Of a stretch of 64,000 bases of DNA, positions 11,351-22,325 are shown one piece after another. The first letter of the stretch is position 1. Each line of letters starts with the position of its first letter. The stretch spans positions 82,645,001 to 82,709,000 of the forward strand of contig CM044313.1 of the NCBI GenBank assembly GCA_024291935.2, given 5' to 3'. Both the position numbers and the translations under genes were made by a program. The notes beneath the pieces were generated by a model. The model saw only the letters and a list, made by a program, of their open reading frames with translations. It was not told the origin of the DNA and searched no databases. The DNA is from Okapia johnstoni (Eukaryota > Chordata > Mammalia > Artiodactyla > Giraffidae).

Positions 11351-13739
11351 AATTCATTTCATAACCGCTCCGTTTCATAATCGGCGGCAGCATGGGTCCT
11401 TACTGGGGGTGGGGTGGGGTGGGGTGAGGAGGAGCCCCACACCAGAATCACAACCATCGCACTGGGCAAGCTAGCAGGCAACTTTCCAGAAAGCTTCAGT
11501 GAGATTCTTTCTGCTGGAGAAACCAAATTTACCACTGCTGAATTACAATCGCCGGTGACTGCACGACTGAAGCATTTCCTTTATACCTTCTCGAGCTCCC
11601 GCGCCCCTCCCGTCTTCTGTGAGGTTCAGTCAACGAGCCATCCCCCCGAGAGGCATGAATGGGCTCGGGCCGCGCAGACATCTCTCCAGCTGCAAACTGA
11701 TGAGGAAGCCCGACCCACGAGGCTGAATTGTTTACATCACACCCACTGAGGGCTTCCTGTCTTAAATTAATGGGAATACAAATAAGACAGGAAAAGAGTG
11801 TTTGCTTTTCTTAGAGCAGGGGTGGGGGCCTGCGGAGGGGGATGGGGTCGCCCCACATTTCATTGCGTGAAGAGGTTGCTTTTCAAAACTTCAATTGTGT
11901 TCTACTCCTTTTTCCCACTTGGAACACTTGTTGAAAAGGAAAAGCATCGCTGTGCCAAACCTCAAACCATCAAGAACTTCTGCTCAAAACACATTTTCAC
12001 CTGGCTTCGGAAGGGATCCAGGCTGGAGCTCCCAGGGGGAACGACAGATCTGGGGACCTCCTGTGGTCGAAAGGCACAAATCTCCTACAGCCTGAAGCTG
12101 CGTGCCACACAGGCACACACACTCCACCCCACACCGTGGGCTTCATGCCAGAATCTTTCCCCAAGTCCCTCTCCCCACCCCACCCCCACCCCGTGTCTCT
12201 AAGCTACGGTTCTCTTCCTGGGTGCCCCGCAGTTCTTCAATGGACAAATCTAGTAGAATTCAAAGCAATTAATTAAAAAGGAGCAGGCAAAAGAAAGCTT
12301 CAGTTCTCAGTGTCATTATTGCCACTGGAAAGGGTAATGAGAGCCTGGGAGGGGCCAACCCATGTCCAGGCTCGCCTGGACATCTGCCCACTCTTGGAAG
12401 CAGCCCACAGAGCACATGGTAAATACTGATCATAATCACCAGTCCTGAAATCACCCCCAGTTGCTTCCTTCAGGTTGGCACAACAGCAAACCTAGAGACA
12501 TGCCTCCTTCAGAAATACTGGAAGGAAACAAGACCCCAGGATAAAGTATATCTCAAAGAGGGATGGGCATTGCAACCAACAGTGACAATGGAGGTTAAGA
12601 GAACAATACATGTGCCCAATAAGAACAAGCTTTCGCAAGCCAGTCCCCAAAATACTGCAATTCCTGGGTCAAAGCAAGTTAGGCTGATGATTTTAGGTAA
12701 AGCCAAGTGTATCAAAAGTCTCTAACAGAAAGTGACTGCCTTACAATATATTCTAAGGGTTCCAGTGAATGTTAGCTCCTCCCCACTTCCCTTTTCCTTC
12801 TCTTCTGCCAGGTGGTGGTAGTCCTGGTGGATTCATTAAGCATACTTTTATGTGGCATCTCCATATCTGATAAATTTTATGGGAATTAGGTTCATATTGA
12901 ATAACCTTCGAATAATAATTTCAGAAGGGCTCCCTTTCTTCCTTCTGATTGCTTTCTCCACTTCCAGTTTTCTTCTAACTCTCTCTACTCCTTCCATCTG
13001 GTATGTAATTTATGATGTGCAAATCAATGCTGTTTAAAGGAAATCCATGATTTTAAGCATAATGCAAATAAATACTCCCTCTTCCCCCACTAACTCTGTG
13101 CCTAAGCTCAGTTTAGGGTGGGTATGTGCTGAGAATTAAAATTTGACCACATCTGTACAATATCTTAATTTCAGGAAAGCTTTTGAATGCATATGACATT
13201 CTCATCAGCAAGCCAGAAAGATACGATCTGGTCTGTCTTTTCCTCACCGGGTTTCACTGCAGACTGGAAAAGAGATCAATGGCTCAGTAAACAAAAGGGT
13301 ATTTAAAACATGGCCTCCAATTTTACCCTAGCTCTGGTTTAAATAATACTTAAAATTGCTTTGAGCACACCCAGAGTCTACAAATAATATTAATTGCAGT
13401 GGGAATTACTGATACGCTAGGAGAATCCAAATTGGCTTCAACACATGAAGGAAATGTTTCATGAAAAAGTTTCAAGTTCAGCGTGACGGCTGATTACAAA
13501 GTAGTATCCTGAGGGGTGATGATCAAATGACAGGCATAAAAGGGGCTTAATATCTAGATCGGAGAAAAACTGACAAAGATGTGAGGATCACAGCAGATCG
13601 TGTTATTTAAAAGGAATCTGTGTGTCGTACTGATAAGATATAAGCAATACAACAGCGGGGTGAATTCACTTGGTGGGAGTCTGACATGAAAGGAAAGTAT
13701 ATCCCCATGTCTCCCTCCCCCATAATAAAGAATTTGGCA
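11351..13739. other. Mostly unique sequence after the CpG island
   Basis: Unusually free of SINE copies for this window. Includes GT- and C-rich simple stretches (11405-11425, 12165-12192). No exon supported, although regulatory content near a CpG island is plausible. Confidence 0.4.
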
Positions 13740-14080
13740 GCAGACAGACCCTTAATAGGATGGTAGGTCCAGTCTGAGGCCCCTTATTTTAAGGGCAAAG
13801 TGGAGACGCTGGAAAGGGTCCAGAGGAAAACCAAAATGATTAAAGAGAGAGAAAATAGAACCTATGAGGGAAGGTTAAAAGATTTGGAGTTGTTTAGTCT
13901 AGAGTGAAAAAGTGCCTAAAGGCAAACTTAACCGTCTTCCCCTCCCATTTGAAAGGTTATTATAAAGAGGACACCAACCAGCTGTTGTTCATCTCTACAG
14001 AAGACAGAAGAGGTAAGACTCAAAATGCAACATTAAAATATGGGTCAGATGCAAAGAGGACAAGCTTGATGCTAATGGTA
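13740..14080 (+). repeat. L3/CR1 LINE fossil
   Basis: Contains the CR1/L3 3'-region phrase order: AGACGCTGGAAAGGGTCCAG, AACCAAAATGATTAAAG, CCTATGAGGGAAGG, then GAGTTGTTTAGTCTAGAG, a TTTGAAAGGTTATTATAAAG block and AGAAGACAGAAGAGGT. CR1-clade elements are very old in mammals, so recognisable preservation over about 300 bases is notable. Confidence 0.7.
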
Positions 14081-14339
14081 ACTGACTTGACATTGACATC
14101 ACTGTGCAGTCTTCACCTCTCCTACTTCATCCTAGAGATAGGCTTCCATGTTTAGGCAGAAGCCAGGCTGGAGAACTCCTTTCCTTTCCTTCTAGGGCTG
14201 CAGTAGTCCTCATCACCCCATTAATGTGGGGGGCAGTGGTCCTAAGATCCACGTTCCCTAAGTCAGAAACAGGGTGCCGTAAGATTACAATTCTCTCTCA
14301 ACCATATTTGCATGTCTCATCAGACCTTTGTTTATTAGG

Positions 14340-14727
14340 TCAGTTCAGTTCAGTCGCTCAGTCGTGTCCGACTCTTTGCAACCCCATGGACTGCAGCACG
14401 CCAGGCTTCCCTGTCCATCACCAACTCCCAGAGCCTACTCAAACCCATGTCCATTGAGTCGGCAATGCCATCCAACATTCTCATCCTCTGTCATCCCCTT
14501 CTCCTCCTGCCTTCAATCTTTCCCAGCATCAGGGACTTTCCAGTGAGTCAGTTCTTCATATAAGGTGGCCAAAATATCGGAGTTTCAGCTTCAACATCAG
14601 TCTTTCCAATGAACACTCAGGACTGATCTCCTTTAGGATGGATTGGTTGGATCTCCTTGCAGTCCAGGGACTCTCAAGAGTCTTCTCCAACACCACAGTT
14701 CAAAAGCATTAATTGTTTGGTGCTCAG
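14340..14727 (-). mobile_element. BovB LINE 3' end, first part (split by a SINE)
   Basis: Antisense BovB starting with the TCAGTTCAGTTCAGTCGCTC tail and running to GGTGCTCAG, matching 61650-62040 of the second large BovB. It continues at 14981 beyond a SINE insertion. Confidence 0.9.
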
Positions 14728-14980
14728 TACTCTTGCCTGGAAAATCCCATGGATGGAGGAGCCTGGTAGGCTGCAGTCCATGGGGTCGCTAGGAGTCAGA
14801 CACGACTGAGCAACTTCTCTTTCACTTTTCACTTTCCTGCATTGGAGAAGGAAATGGCAACCCACTCCAGTGTTCTTGCCTGGAGAATCCCAGGGACGGG
14901 GGAGCCTGGTGGGCTGTCATCTATGGGGTCGCACAGAGTCAGACGCGACTGAAGCACCTTAGCAGCAGCAGCAGCAGCAG
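14728..14980 (+). mobile_element. Bov-A2 SINE nested in BovB
   Basis: Two Bov-A monomers in tandem (second starting near TTGGAGAAGGAAATGGCAAC) and a terminal (CAG)n run. Lies between GGTGCTCAG and CTTTCTTTATA, which are adjacent apart from one base in the uninterrupted BovB at 62033-62050. Confidence 0.9.
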
Positions 14981-15270
14981 CTTTCTTTATAGTACCACTC
15001 TCACATCCATACATGACCACTGGAAAAACCATAGCTTTGACTAGACGGACCTTTGTTGGCAAAGTAATATCTCTGCTTTTTATATGCTGTGTAGGTTGGT
15101 CATAACTTTTCTTCCAAGGAGCAAGTGTCTTTTAATTTCATTGTGGCAGTCACCATCTGCAGTGATTTTGGAGCCCAAAAAAAGTTTGTCATGGTTTCCA
15201 TTGTTTCCCCATCTATTTGCCATGAAGTGATGGGACCAGATGCCATGATCTTAGTTTTCTGAATGTTGAG
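14981..15270 (-). mobile_element. BovB LINE 3' end, second part
   Basis: Continues the interrupted BovB up to TTTTCTGAATGTTGAG, where it stops four bases before the tRNA-Pro-like sequence. In the 61.6-kb copy the same phrase runs on into the reverse-transcriptase region. Confidence 0.9.
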
Positions 15271-15274
15271 GGGT

Positions 15275-15346
15275 GGCTCGTTGGTCTAGGGGTATGATAC
15301 TCACTTTGGGTGCGAGAGGTCCTGGATTCAAATCCCAGACGAGCCT
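15275..15346 (+). tRNA. tRNA-Pro(UGG)-like gene, probably a decaying copy
   Basis: A 72-base cloverleaf closely resembling vertebrate tRNA-Pro(UGG). The acceptor stem GGCTCGT/ACGAGCC is perfect over 7 pairs. The anticodon loop is TTTGGGT with anticodon TGG, and the T loop is TTCAAAT. Two stem mismatches are visible: A30-C40 in the anticodon stem and A53-C61 in the T stem, the latter altering the usually invariant G53-C61 pair and the B box. T50-A64 is a compensated pair compared with the C-G I remember for the family. The discriminator is T rather than the C usual for tRNA-Pro. There is no TTTT terminator until about 72 bases downstream (15418). It is not a SINE head: no SINE body follows, and ruminant SINE heads derive from other tRNAs. 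I judge it a tRNA pseudogene or weak gene. Confidence 0.75.
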
Positions 15347-15469
15347 AGGTTATCCTTTCCGGTTTATTGGGTGGGTGTCTCTCAAAATACGCTCAACTTC
15401 TGACACTGCTAAGCGTATTTTATAGATGCAGTCTTGTATATTTTTTCTATGTATAGGACATCATTTTGT

Positions 15470-15681
15470 TTTTGTTTAGTCGCTAAGTCATATCTGACTC
15501 TTTGTGACCCCCATGGATTGTAGCCCACCAGGCTCCTCTGTCCATGGGATTCTCCAGGCAAGAATACTGGAGCTGGTTGCCATTCCCTTCTCCAGGGGAT
15601 CTTCCTGACTGGAGGGATTGAACCCGAGTCTCCTGCATTAACAGGTGCGTTCTTTACCACTGAGTCACCAGGGAAGCCCTA
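15470..15681 (-). mobile_element. Bov-tA SINE
   Basis: Antisense Bov-tA ending TCACCAGGGAAGCCC. Flanks show a near-perfect duplication, TAGGACATCATT before and TAGGACAGCATT after. Confidence 0.9.
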
Positions 15682-15744
15682 GGACAGCATTCCTTTTTGT
15701 TTAATGAGCACACAAATATTAGTTGATGATGATAATGATAATAA

Positions 15745-16015
15745 TAGCTATGAATTAAACTCTTCCTACAGTTATGTTGGGCATTGTGCTAGCTACTTTA
15801 TGTAGGTTGCCTATCTCATTAATTTTTTCAGTATCCCTGTGAAGTAGATATAATTATTAGCCTTATTCTAACACAAGGAAACTGAGTTAAGGAACACAGT
15901 TAAGTAACACAATGAGGTTAAGTAACACAGCTGGTAAATGTTGGAGTCCCAGTGCAAACCTATTTAATCTGACTCAAAGGGGTGTGCTTAACCACTACAC
16001 TACTGCCTCTTGTTG
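15745..16015 (-). repeat. MIR SINE
   Basis: Antisense MIR: a GTGCTAGCTACTTTATGTAG block, ACACAAGGAAACTGAG, GTAACACAGCTGGTAAATG, and AACCACTACACTACTGCCTC. Confidence 0.8.
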
Positions 16016-17414
16016 ATTAGTTTTAGCTCTTGGGAGGGAGGAAACATTGCAAAAGGAAACATTTACTCTTGTTGGTACAAACTGATTAAAAACCAAGTCT
16101 TCCACACATTTACATAGCCTGGGAAACATAGTTGTTTTTTCCCAACGTAGAGGAAGGGCTGACTTTGCCTTCTGATCAGAAGTATGCTTTGCTGTCTCCC
16201 ACAAAGCTAAAAATCTAATCAAAATCTATCTCTATTTTATTAAGAAACACCTAGCTATTCATTTATAGTCTAATTTTGCTCATAGTAGGTGTCTCATGAC
16301 TGTTAAATGAATGAATACAAATGCATTATGACTCTGATGCTTTAAAGCAAATTGAGCTGAATTGTGTTTTTCCAGCATGCTGGTGATCAAGGTACTGGTG
16401 GGTCATTTCTATGGGCCTCTTATCAGATGTTCCCTAAGAGTCTTAAAATCCAACTGTTTCCTTTAATTCAGTATCCATGAGAAAGGCATATGTATGGGTT
16501 ACATTTTCCCAGCATCAACTACTTTTAGATCAAGAAAAGATTTTTAGTGGGGTTTACTGAGTGCTGTTGTATATCAGCAATAGATGATTCATAAGTGAAA
16601 CAGACATCAAAATGATTTTTAGAAAGGCAAACGAACCACACACAAACAAAAAATTAAAAGCCTTGATCCAAATTACAGCAAAGGACAGATATTTTCCCAT
16701 TAGGACAATTTATCCTAAGTTTATAAACAGAGGGGGGCATAATTACCCAAGTGTTTGTGAACAGATCTAAACCTTATGTAGCTATAAAAAGCTGGAGCAG
16801 GGAAGAAAGAGGAAATTCCCAGAAGATCCCCAACCACATCCAGGGCCATCAGATCTTCACAAAATGAAAAGCCCAGCAGTGGTACCAAGTTGAGCACAAG
16901 AAGAAACCTCAGGATTTTAATACAAGCCACAGAAATAAATTTGGCTTGTCTTAAAACTAAACAGTGACAATTCTATCCAATAAACTTTCAGCCAACACAT
17001 GGGCAGAGGGGTGACTGACTTACTGGCGTTCCAGATGTAGTTAATAGAAACATGATGCCTAGAATAAAAAAGGTACTCAGTAAATGATGACTGGATGGAT
17101 GGATGAGTGAATGAATGTCTGAACAGATGCCCAAGCTGCCTCTTTCTCCCTTTGAATGAAAGATGTTGGAAAGATGTCTTAGATGCTTCAACTCCAAAGC
17201 CTCCACAAAGGTGTCGAGCCATTTGAACAGGTCCTTCACGAACAGCTCTAGAGCCAGACACTGGTTTCTGACCCAAAGATACCAATTTATGATCTCGCAT
17301 GAACACTGGAAGGGGGATTGCAATACCTGTGGAACATCTTTGCAGGCCTTGATTCAAAATTTCCATTATTTACCATATAGATTCTAAACTATTTGAAGTC
17401 CAACAGAATCAAAT
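16016..17414. other. Unassigned intronic sequence
   Basis: AT-rich, with (GGAT)n near 17092 and short open frames. No exon supported. Confidence 0.35.
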
Positions 17415-17810
17415 ACTAAGTAGCCAGCATCTATTGAGCACTTACTGGATGTTGGGTCTTGTTTCTAAGCCCTTTACACATTAACTCATTAAATTCTTAT
17501 TATAATCTTAAAAATGTGTGCTAAGTCACTTCAGTTGTGTCAGACTCTTTGCGACCCTATGAAATATAGCTCCCCAGGTACTTCTGTCCATGGGATATTC
17601 CAAGCAAGAATACTGGAGTGGGTTGCCATGCCCTCCCCCAAGGGGCTTAAGAATATATACTATTATTATCAACCCATCAAAAACAAAACTGAGCCAAAAG
17701 ATTACCTAATTAGCTCATGGGTCACACAACTAGTAAGCAGAGGAGCTGGAACTCAGATTCCACCTGGAACCAGCGCCTGCTCTTAATTGCTGTCTGATGC
17801 TACCTGTCCA
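17415..17810 (-). repeat. MIR SINE split by a Bov-A-type SINE
   Basis: MIR left part at 17415-17510 (TTGAGCACTTACTGGATG, CCTTTACACATTAACTCATT) and right part at 17650-17810 (GGTCACACAACTAGTAAGCAG, GGAACTCAGATTCCACCTGG). The two halves join in order across the insertion. Confidence 0.75.
17517..17645 (-). mobile_element. Truncated Bov-A/Bov-tA SINE nested in MIR
   Basis: Antisense Bov-A body (GTCAGACTCTTTGCGACCC, AAGCAAGAATACTGGAGTGG). Flanking CTTAAAAAT and CTTAAGAAT look like a slightly diverged target-site duplication. Confidence 0.8.
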
Positions 17811-18008
17811 AATCTTAACTCTTGTCACTGTTCAACAAAAAAATCACTATCCAAATCGAAATATTTACCCATAAATATTCAAAGAGCATTCTAATCTCTG
17901 CAGGATGAGATTGTTGACTTCCCTGATGCATCTCTCTCCTGTGTGCTCACATCACTTATTCTGCAACGAACACAACTGTGACTTGACTCATAACACATCT
18001 CTCCAACT

Positions 18009-18070
18009 ATTGGGTTGGCCAAAATGTTCGCTCAAATTTTTTTGTACCATCTTATGGAAATACCCAAGCA
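18009..18070. mobile_element. Mariner-type DNA transposon remnant
   Basis: Starts TTGGGTTGGCCAAAATGTTCG, the terminal inverted repeat I associate with ruminant mariner elements. The same inverted-repeat sequence recurs at 42702. Confidence 0.65.
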
Positions 18071-18324
18071 AATCCAATAGATCTTAAGTTTCTTGGAGTC
18101 AGGGCTGTGTGTTACATGGCAGTCTGGGGATATAGAAGAATAGGGAAGACCTAGAACTAAAGTCCAAATCCCATAATTATTACCCATGGGACTCTAGGTA
18201 ATCATGTAACACTTCCTATTCTCATATACAAACTATAATCCTTAGGGCTTGCTGAAAAGGGGAGATTAAACGAGACAATGTATATGAAGGATACAATATG
18301 GGATGATGCCTGATATTGTAAGAT

Positions 18325-18560
18325 AGTGATTTTCAACCACCAGTTATTTTGACCCCCAAGGGACATTTGACAATGTATGGAGATATTTTTGATAGTCACA
18401 ACTGTGTGTGTGTGTGTGGGGGGCACTATGGGCATCTAGTGGATAGAGACCAGCAATACTGCTAAACATCCTACAAAGCACAGGGCAGGCCCCCACAATA
18501 AAGGATTATTCATCCAAAATATCAGCAGCAAGAATGCCAAGGTTGAGACACCCTGCTGCA
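18325..18560 (+). mobile_element. MER20 (hAT-Charlie) DNA transposon
   Basis: Phrase order matches MER20: GTGATTTTCAACC start, AAGGGACATTTGACAATG, GGCATCTAGTGGATAGAG, CTAAACATCCTACAA, CACAGGGCAGGCCCCCACAA and AAGGTTGAGACACCCTG end. A (TG)n run at about 18404 has grown inside it. Confidence 0.8.
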
Positions 18561-18754
18561 AGCTATTAAAAACGTATCAAAAATAAAGGTTTCCATTCTA
18601 TTCCCTTTCCTTATTTTTCACAGTACTGTGCTTATTGGAGGTATTCAGTAAATCTTTGTTGAGTGAACCTTTGGATAAATGGGTAAGTGAATATATAGTT
18701 CTTAGATACTTCACTGAAAACACTTGAGAGTGTGGTCTATTCATGGCAGAGGTT

Positions 18755-18890
18755 CTGGTTGGAGAAGGAAATGGCAACCCACTCCTGTATTCTTGCCTGG
18801 AGAATCCCCATGGACAGAAGAGCCTGGCGGGCTACAGCCCATGGGGTCACAAGAGTTGGACATGACTTAGCAACTAAACCACCACAATTA
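18755..18890 (+). mobile_element. Bov-A-type SINE fragment
   Basis: Only the 3' Bov-A monomer is present (TTGGAGAAGGAAATGGCAAC to the GGACATGACTTAGCAACT end), without a tRNA head. Confidence 0.85.
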
Positions 18891-19684
18891 ACCTGGAACC
18901 AGAACCTTCAAATATTCATGCCCAATGAAAGGAATTCTGAAATAGACTCAATATAATACTGGGGTCTGAGCCCAATGAAAATGATGTTAAATTTCGTCCT
19001 AGGAGAGCTGGAGAACTAAGACAAAGGCCAGCTCCTTCTCACTGGTGGCTTCCCAAGTGACTTGGCTATTAGTCTACAGTGCTCCTTTATCTAATTCTAT
19101 TCTCCACCCTAAAGAGACAGTATAACAGCCAGAAGACCATGGAAGAATTTATTCAGCTCTCTACCCTAGTCAATCACCCACCCCTGCAACAATCACACAC
19201 TACCTAGAGCCCAATCAAGTGAACTTTCATCCAGAACATGGATTGAAAAACACAGTGGAAGCAAAAAGGACATGTGGTCATTACTTGAAACTTTCAACAG
19301 GTTCAGTAAGGTTGATTGCAAGAACTGGAAACCCAAGAATAAAAGCCTACATTCTGGGATACAGCATAAATCATAGTAACACAAACCAGAAAGCCAAAAG
19401 ATTCTTCTATCTCCCATTCTCCAGACTGAGTGGCAACACCTACTTCTTAAGTTCTTAAGAATTTAAGAATTCTTCATCTTTTACAGTCAGAATCCATGAA
19501 TGATTTTTTGTGTGGCTGTATACGAAACAATCTAAAACTTAACTTGAATTTCTAGTCAGCTTTAAACTTAAGTACCTGAACTAAATTTCCTGCCTGGAAC
19601 TATAAGAGCAAGATAGGTTCTTTCTTGCCTTGGGTGCCTGAACATATCTAAGCTGGGATTGTCCTTTGCACTCTAACCACCTTC
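18891..19684. other. Unassigned intronic sequence
   Basis: Contains an imperfect TTAAG/AAGAATT inverted cluster near 19445-19470. Otherwise nothing recognised. Confidence 0.35.
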
Positions 19685-19925
19685 TGGATTCACCTTTAAC
19701 CAATTCCTATTCACCTCTCCAGATGTCACCTGCTGGGTTCCCACTCTGACCCTCCCGTGGAATACACTTGAGGCCATCTTTGCAGCTTCAATAGCATCTC
19801 CACTGCCCATTCACTTGTCTGATTACCCTTATAGACTGTGGCCTTGTTTACTATTTTATTCCCAGAGCCTAGCACGGTGTCTGGCACATACAGGTGCCCA
19901 ACAAATAGTTGTTGAATGAATGAGT
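19685..19925 (+). repeat. L2 LINE 3' end
   Basis: Ends with the L2 signature: CCCAGAGCCTAGCACGGTGT, GGCACATACAGGTGCCCAAC, TGTTGAATGAATGAG. Confidence 0.75.
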
Positions 19926-19934
19926 ATACAACAT

Positions 19935-20185
19935 TCATCCCTAAAATTACTTATTGAGTGCTTACTATGAATCAGATATTGGTTTAGGCACTGGGAAAAC
20001 CACTATTACTATCTTAGTACTAACAACAACCACAGTAAAAACTATTGTAGCTAATGTTTATTGGGCATTTACTATGTACCAGGGATCATGCCAAGATTTT
20101 CTCTGTATCCTCTTTTAATCCTCCCCCTCATACCCACATGGCAGATACTATTATTATTCCCACTGTACAAATGAAAAAAGATGCC
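19935..20185 (-). repeat. MIR SINE
   Basis: Antisense MIR with TTTATTGGGCATTTACTATG, GCAGATACTATTATTATTCC and a CACTGTACAAATGAAAAAAG core. A preceding TTGAGTGCTTACTATGAATC suggests a second partial copy. Confidence 0.7.
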
Positions 20186-21097
20186 AAGCCACTTCTATGG
20201 ACCTTAATGTGAAAAAAATCTTTGATGTTTAAGTTCCTCCTGGTTTATTTACATGGGCTTAATTCACATCAACTAAGAAAAGCTAAGCTGTGAATTGACT
20301 CAGGAGTTTTGCTGATGTCTGTCCCTTGCCTGGAAAGTTCCTATCCATTCTTTATATCATCTGAGATTTATTTTAAAATATTTTGATATAGGCTATCAAG
20401 TGATGACAATAGTAATCTACACTCTAGAGGTCATGAGCTGATGTTTGAAGGGCACTTATCAGAGCGCACCCAGCGGCACACATCTGAAATATCACTACCT
20501 AAATTTGCAGCGGAAGGTTCTGCAGTTACTGAAATGTAGGTTAGAAATACTGTTTTCCATCTGTGGAATGAGATAAGTTGGTTAGAAAGGTTCATACAGA
20601 CACCTCTGTCCTTGCCTGCTGAGCTGGAAGAATGCAGGTGGTACTGCTTCATCGGTGAGACTCCATGTGTGTGGGGTCCCCCCAGTTAATGGAGGATTCT
20701 GTCACTGGATCTGATGATAAAGTCAGGTGATTCTAAAGTCAGAGGACTACTGCAGGCCCTTCAGAGTGAGCCTGCTACAAGGGGCCCATTGGAGCACCTA
20801 CAAGAACAGCAGGGGAGATGCTGTCAAACTTAATACAAGTAGGCAGGGGGACTATTTCTGCACTTTCTTGCTAATACCTGCTCTACCTGTGGCGGGAGGC
20901 AAGGACTTGCTCCCATGGTAACCTACCACCTGGCCCTGAGGCCTTAGCATTCTCAGCAGTTCCCGATCATCAGAGGCTACTGATGTTTAACAAAAGAATC
21001 TGATGATGTTGAGCAGCCAGTTGCCTCAGGCAACACACACTTCTCTACCTTGTTCTCTTGGAGAAAACCAGTTCATCTTCCAACACTAATCTTCCAA
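20186..21097. other. Unassigned intronic sequence
   Basis: Mixed composition with short open frames and no recognised element. Confidence 0.35.
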
Positions 21098-21350
21098 AGC
21101 AGGGGACACAGATTTGATCCCTGGTCTGGGAAGATCCCACATGCCAAGGAACAATAAGCCCATGTGCCACAACTACTGAGCCTGTGCATCCCAGGGCCTG
21201 TGCTCGCATCAAGAGAAGTCACTGCAATGAGAAGCCTGCGCACTGCAGAGAAGAGTAGACCCCACTCACCGCAACTAGAGAAAGGCTGAGTGCAGCAACA
21301 AAGATCTAGTTGGGTCAATAAATAAATCATTAAAAAAAAAAAAAAAAAAC
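21098..21350 (+). mobile_element. CHR-type tRNA-derived SINE with A-tail
   Basis: B-box phrase GATTTGATCCCTGGTCTGGG, then GGAAGATCCCACATGCCAAG, GCAACTAGAGAAAGGCTGAG and AATAAATAAATCATT followed by a long A-run. Confidence 0.85.
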
Positions 21351-21635
21351 TACTGTGATGGCTTTCTTGATAACTCATCTCCCCTTAGGAATGCTGAGGA
21401 ATCCCCAAGTTGCCTGTACGTGGCAGAGATCCTTTTGCTAGATCCTCAATCACCTGAGATAATCTGGACAAGTCTCTTCCTAAACCCTGAAAAAGTCTAA
21501 TTTAGCAAACAACTTTACTTTAGGATATGACTTATTGAGCAAAGGGCCACCCTAGGTGCTGAGAAAACATGAGTAGCACTGACCATGGGCCCAGTGAGCT
21601 TAGAGATGGCCACAGGATAAATAAAGCAACAGGCG

Positions 21636-21775
21636 GGGACTTCCTGGTGGTCCAGTGGTTAAGAATCTGCCCTCCAATGCAGGGCACGTGGGTTCAATCC
21701 TGGCTGAGGAACTAAGCCTGCACACTGCAATAAAGATGCAGCGCGCCAGAATTTTTTAAAAAAGAAAAGCAACAG
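21636..21775 (+). mobile_element. Short CHR-type SINE
   Basis: GGGGACTTCCTGGTGGTCCA head, GTGGGTTCAATCCTGGCTGA, GGAACTAAGCCTGCA and an A-rich end. Confidence 0.85.
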
Positions 21776-21815
21776 GCATTAGTTACAGTGAAGTGTGGAG
21801 TAACTGCTAAGCCCA

Positions 21816-22096
21816 TCTGCTGCTGCTGCTGCAAAGTTGCGTCAGTCGTGTCCAACTCTGTGTGACCCCATAGATGGCAGCCCACCAGGGTCCCCCATCC
21901 CTGGGATTCTCCAGGCAAGAACACTGGAGTGGGTTACCATTTCCTTCTCCAATGCATGAAAGTGAAAAGTGAAAGTGAAGTCACTCAGTTGTGTCCGACT
22001 CTTCGTGACCCCATGGACTGCAGCCCACCAGGCTCCTCCGTCCATGGGATTCTCCAGGCAAGAGTACTGGAGTGGGGTGCCACTGCCTTCTCCAGC
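21816..22096 (-). mobile_element. Bov-A2 SINE
   Basis: Starts with (CTG)n, the reverse complement of the Bov-A2 (CAG)n tail, followed by two antisense Bov-A monomers joined by GAAAGTGAAAAGTGAAAGTG. Confidence 0.9.
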
Positions 22097-22325
22097 TAAA
22101 TCCATCAGGGACACCTAATTAGACCTGGAAAGTCAGGGAAGGCTTCCAGAAGATGTGACTGGAAGCTGAGCCCTGAGGATGAGCATGCATTAGCACAATG
22201 AAGAAAAGACTCTAGGAAGAGGAAGTGCCAAGTGCAAAAGTCCAGAGCGCAGACAGGGGCTCTTGTGCTCAGAGGACGCAAAAGTTCAACATGGCTGCAA
22301 GTAGGGTTGGCTGGAGGCAGAGTGA

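Noticed and set aside
14950..14980. (CAG)n as an expandable triplet locus
   Set aside because: It is the normal end of a Bov-A2 SINE, also seen at 21816 and 50970.
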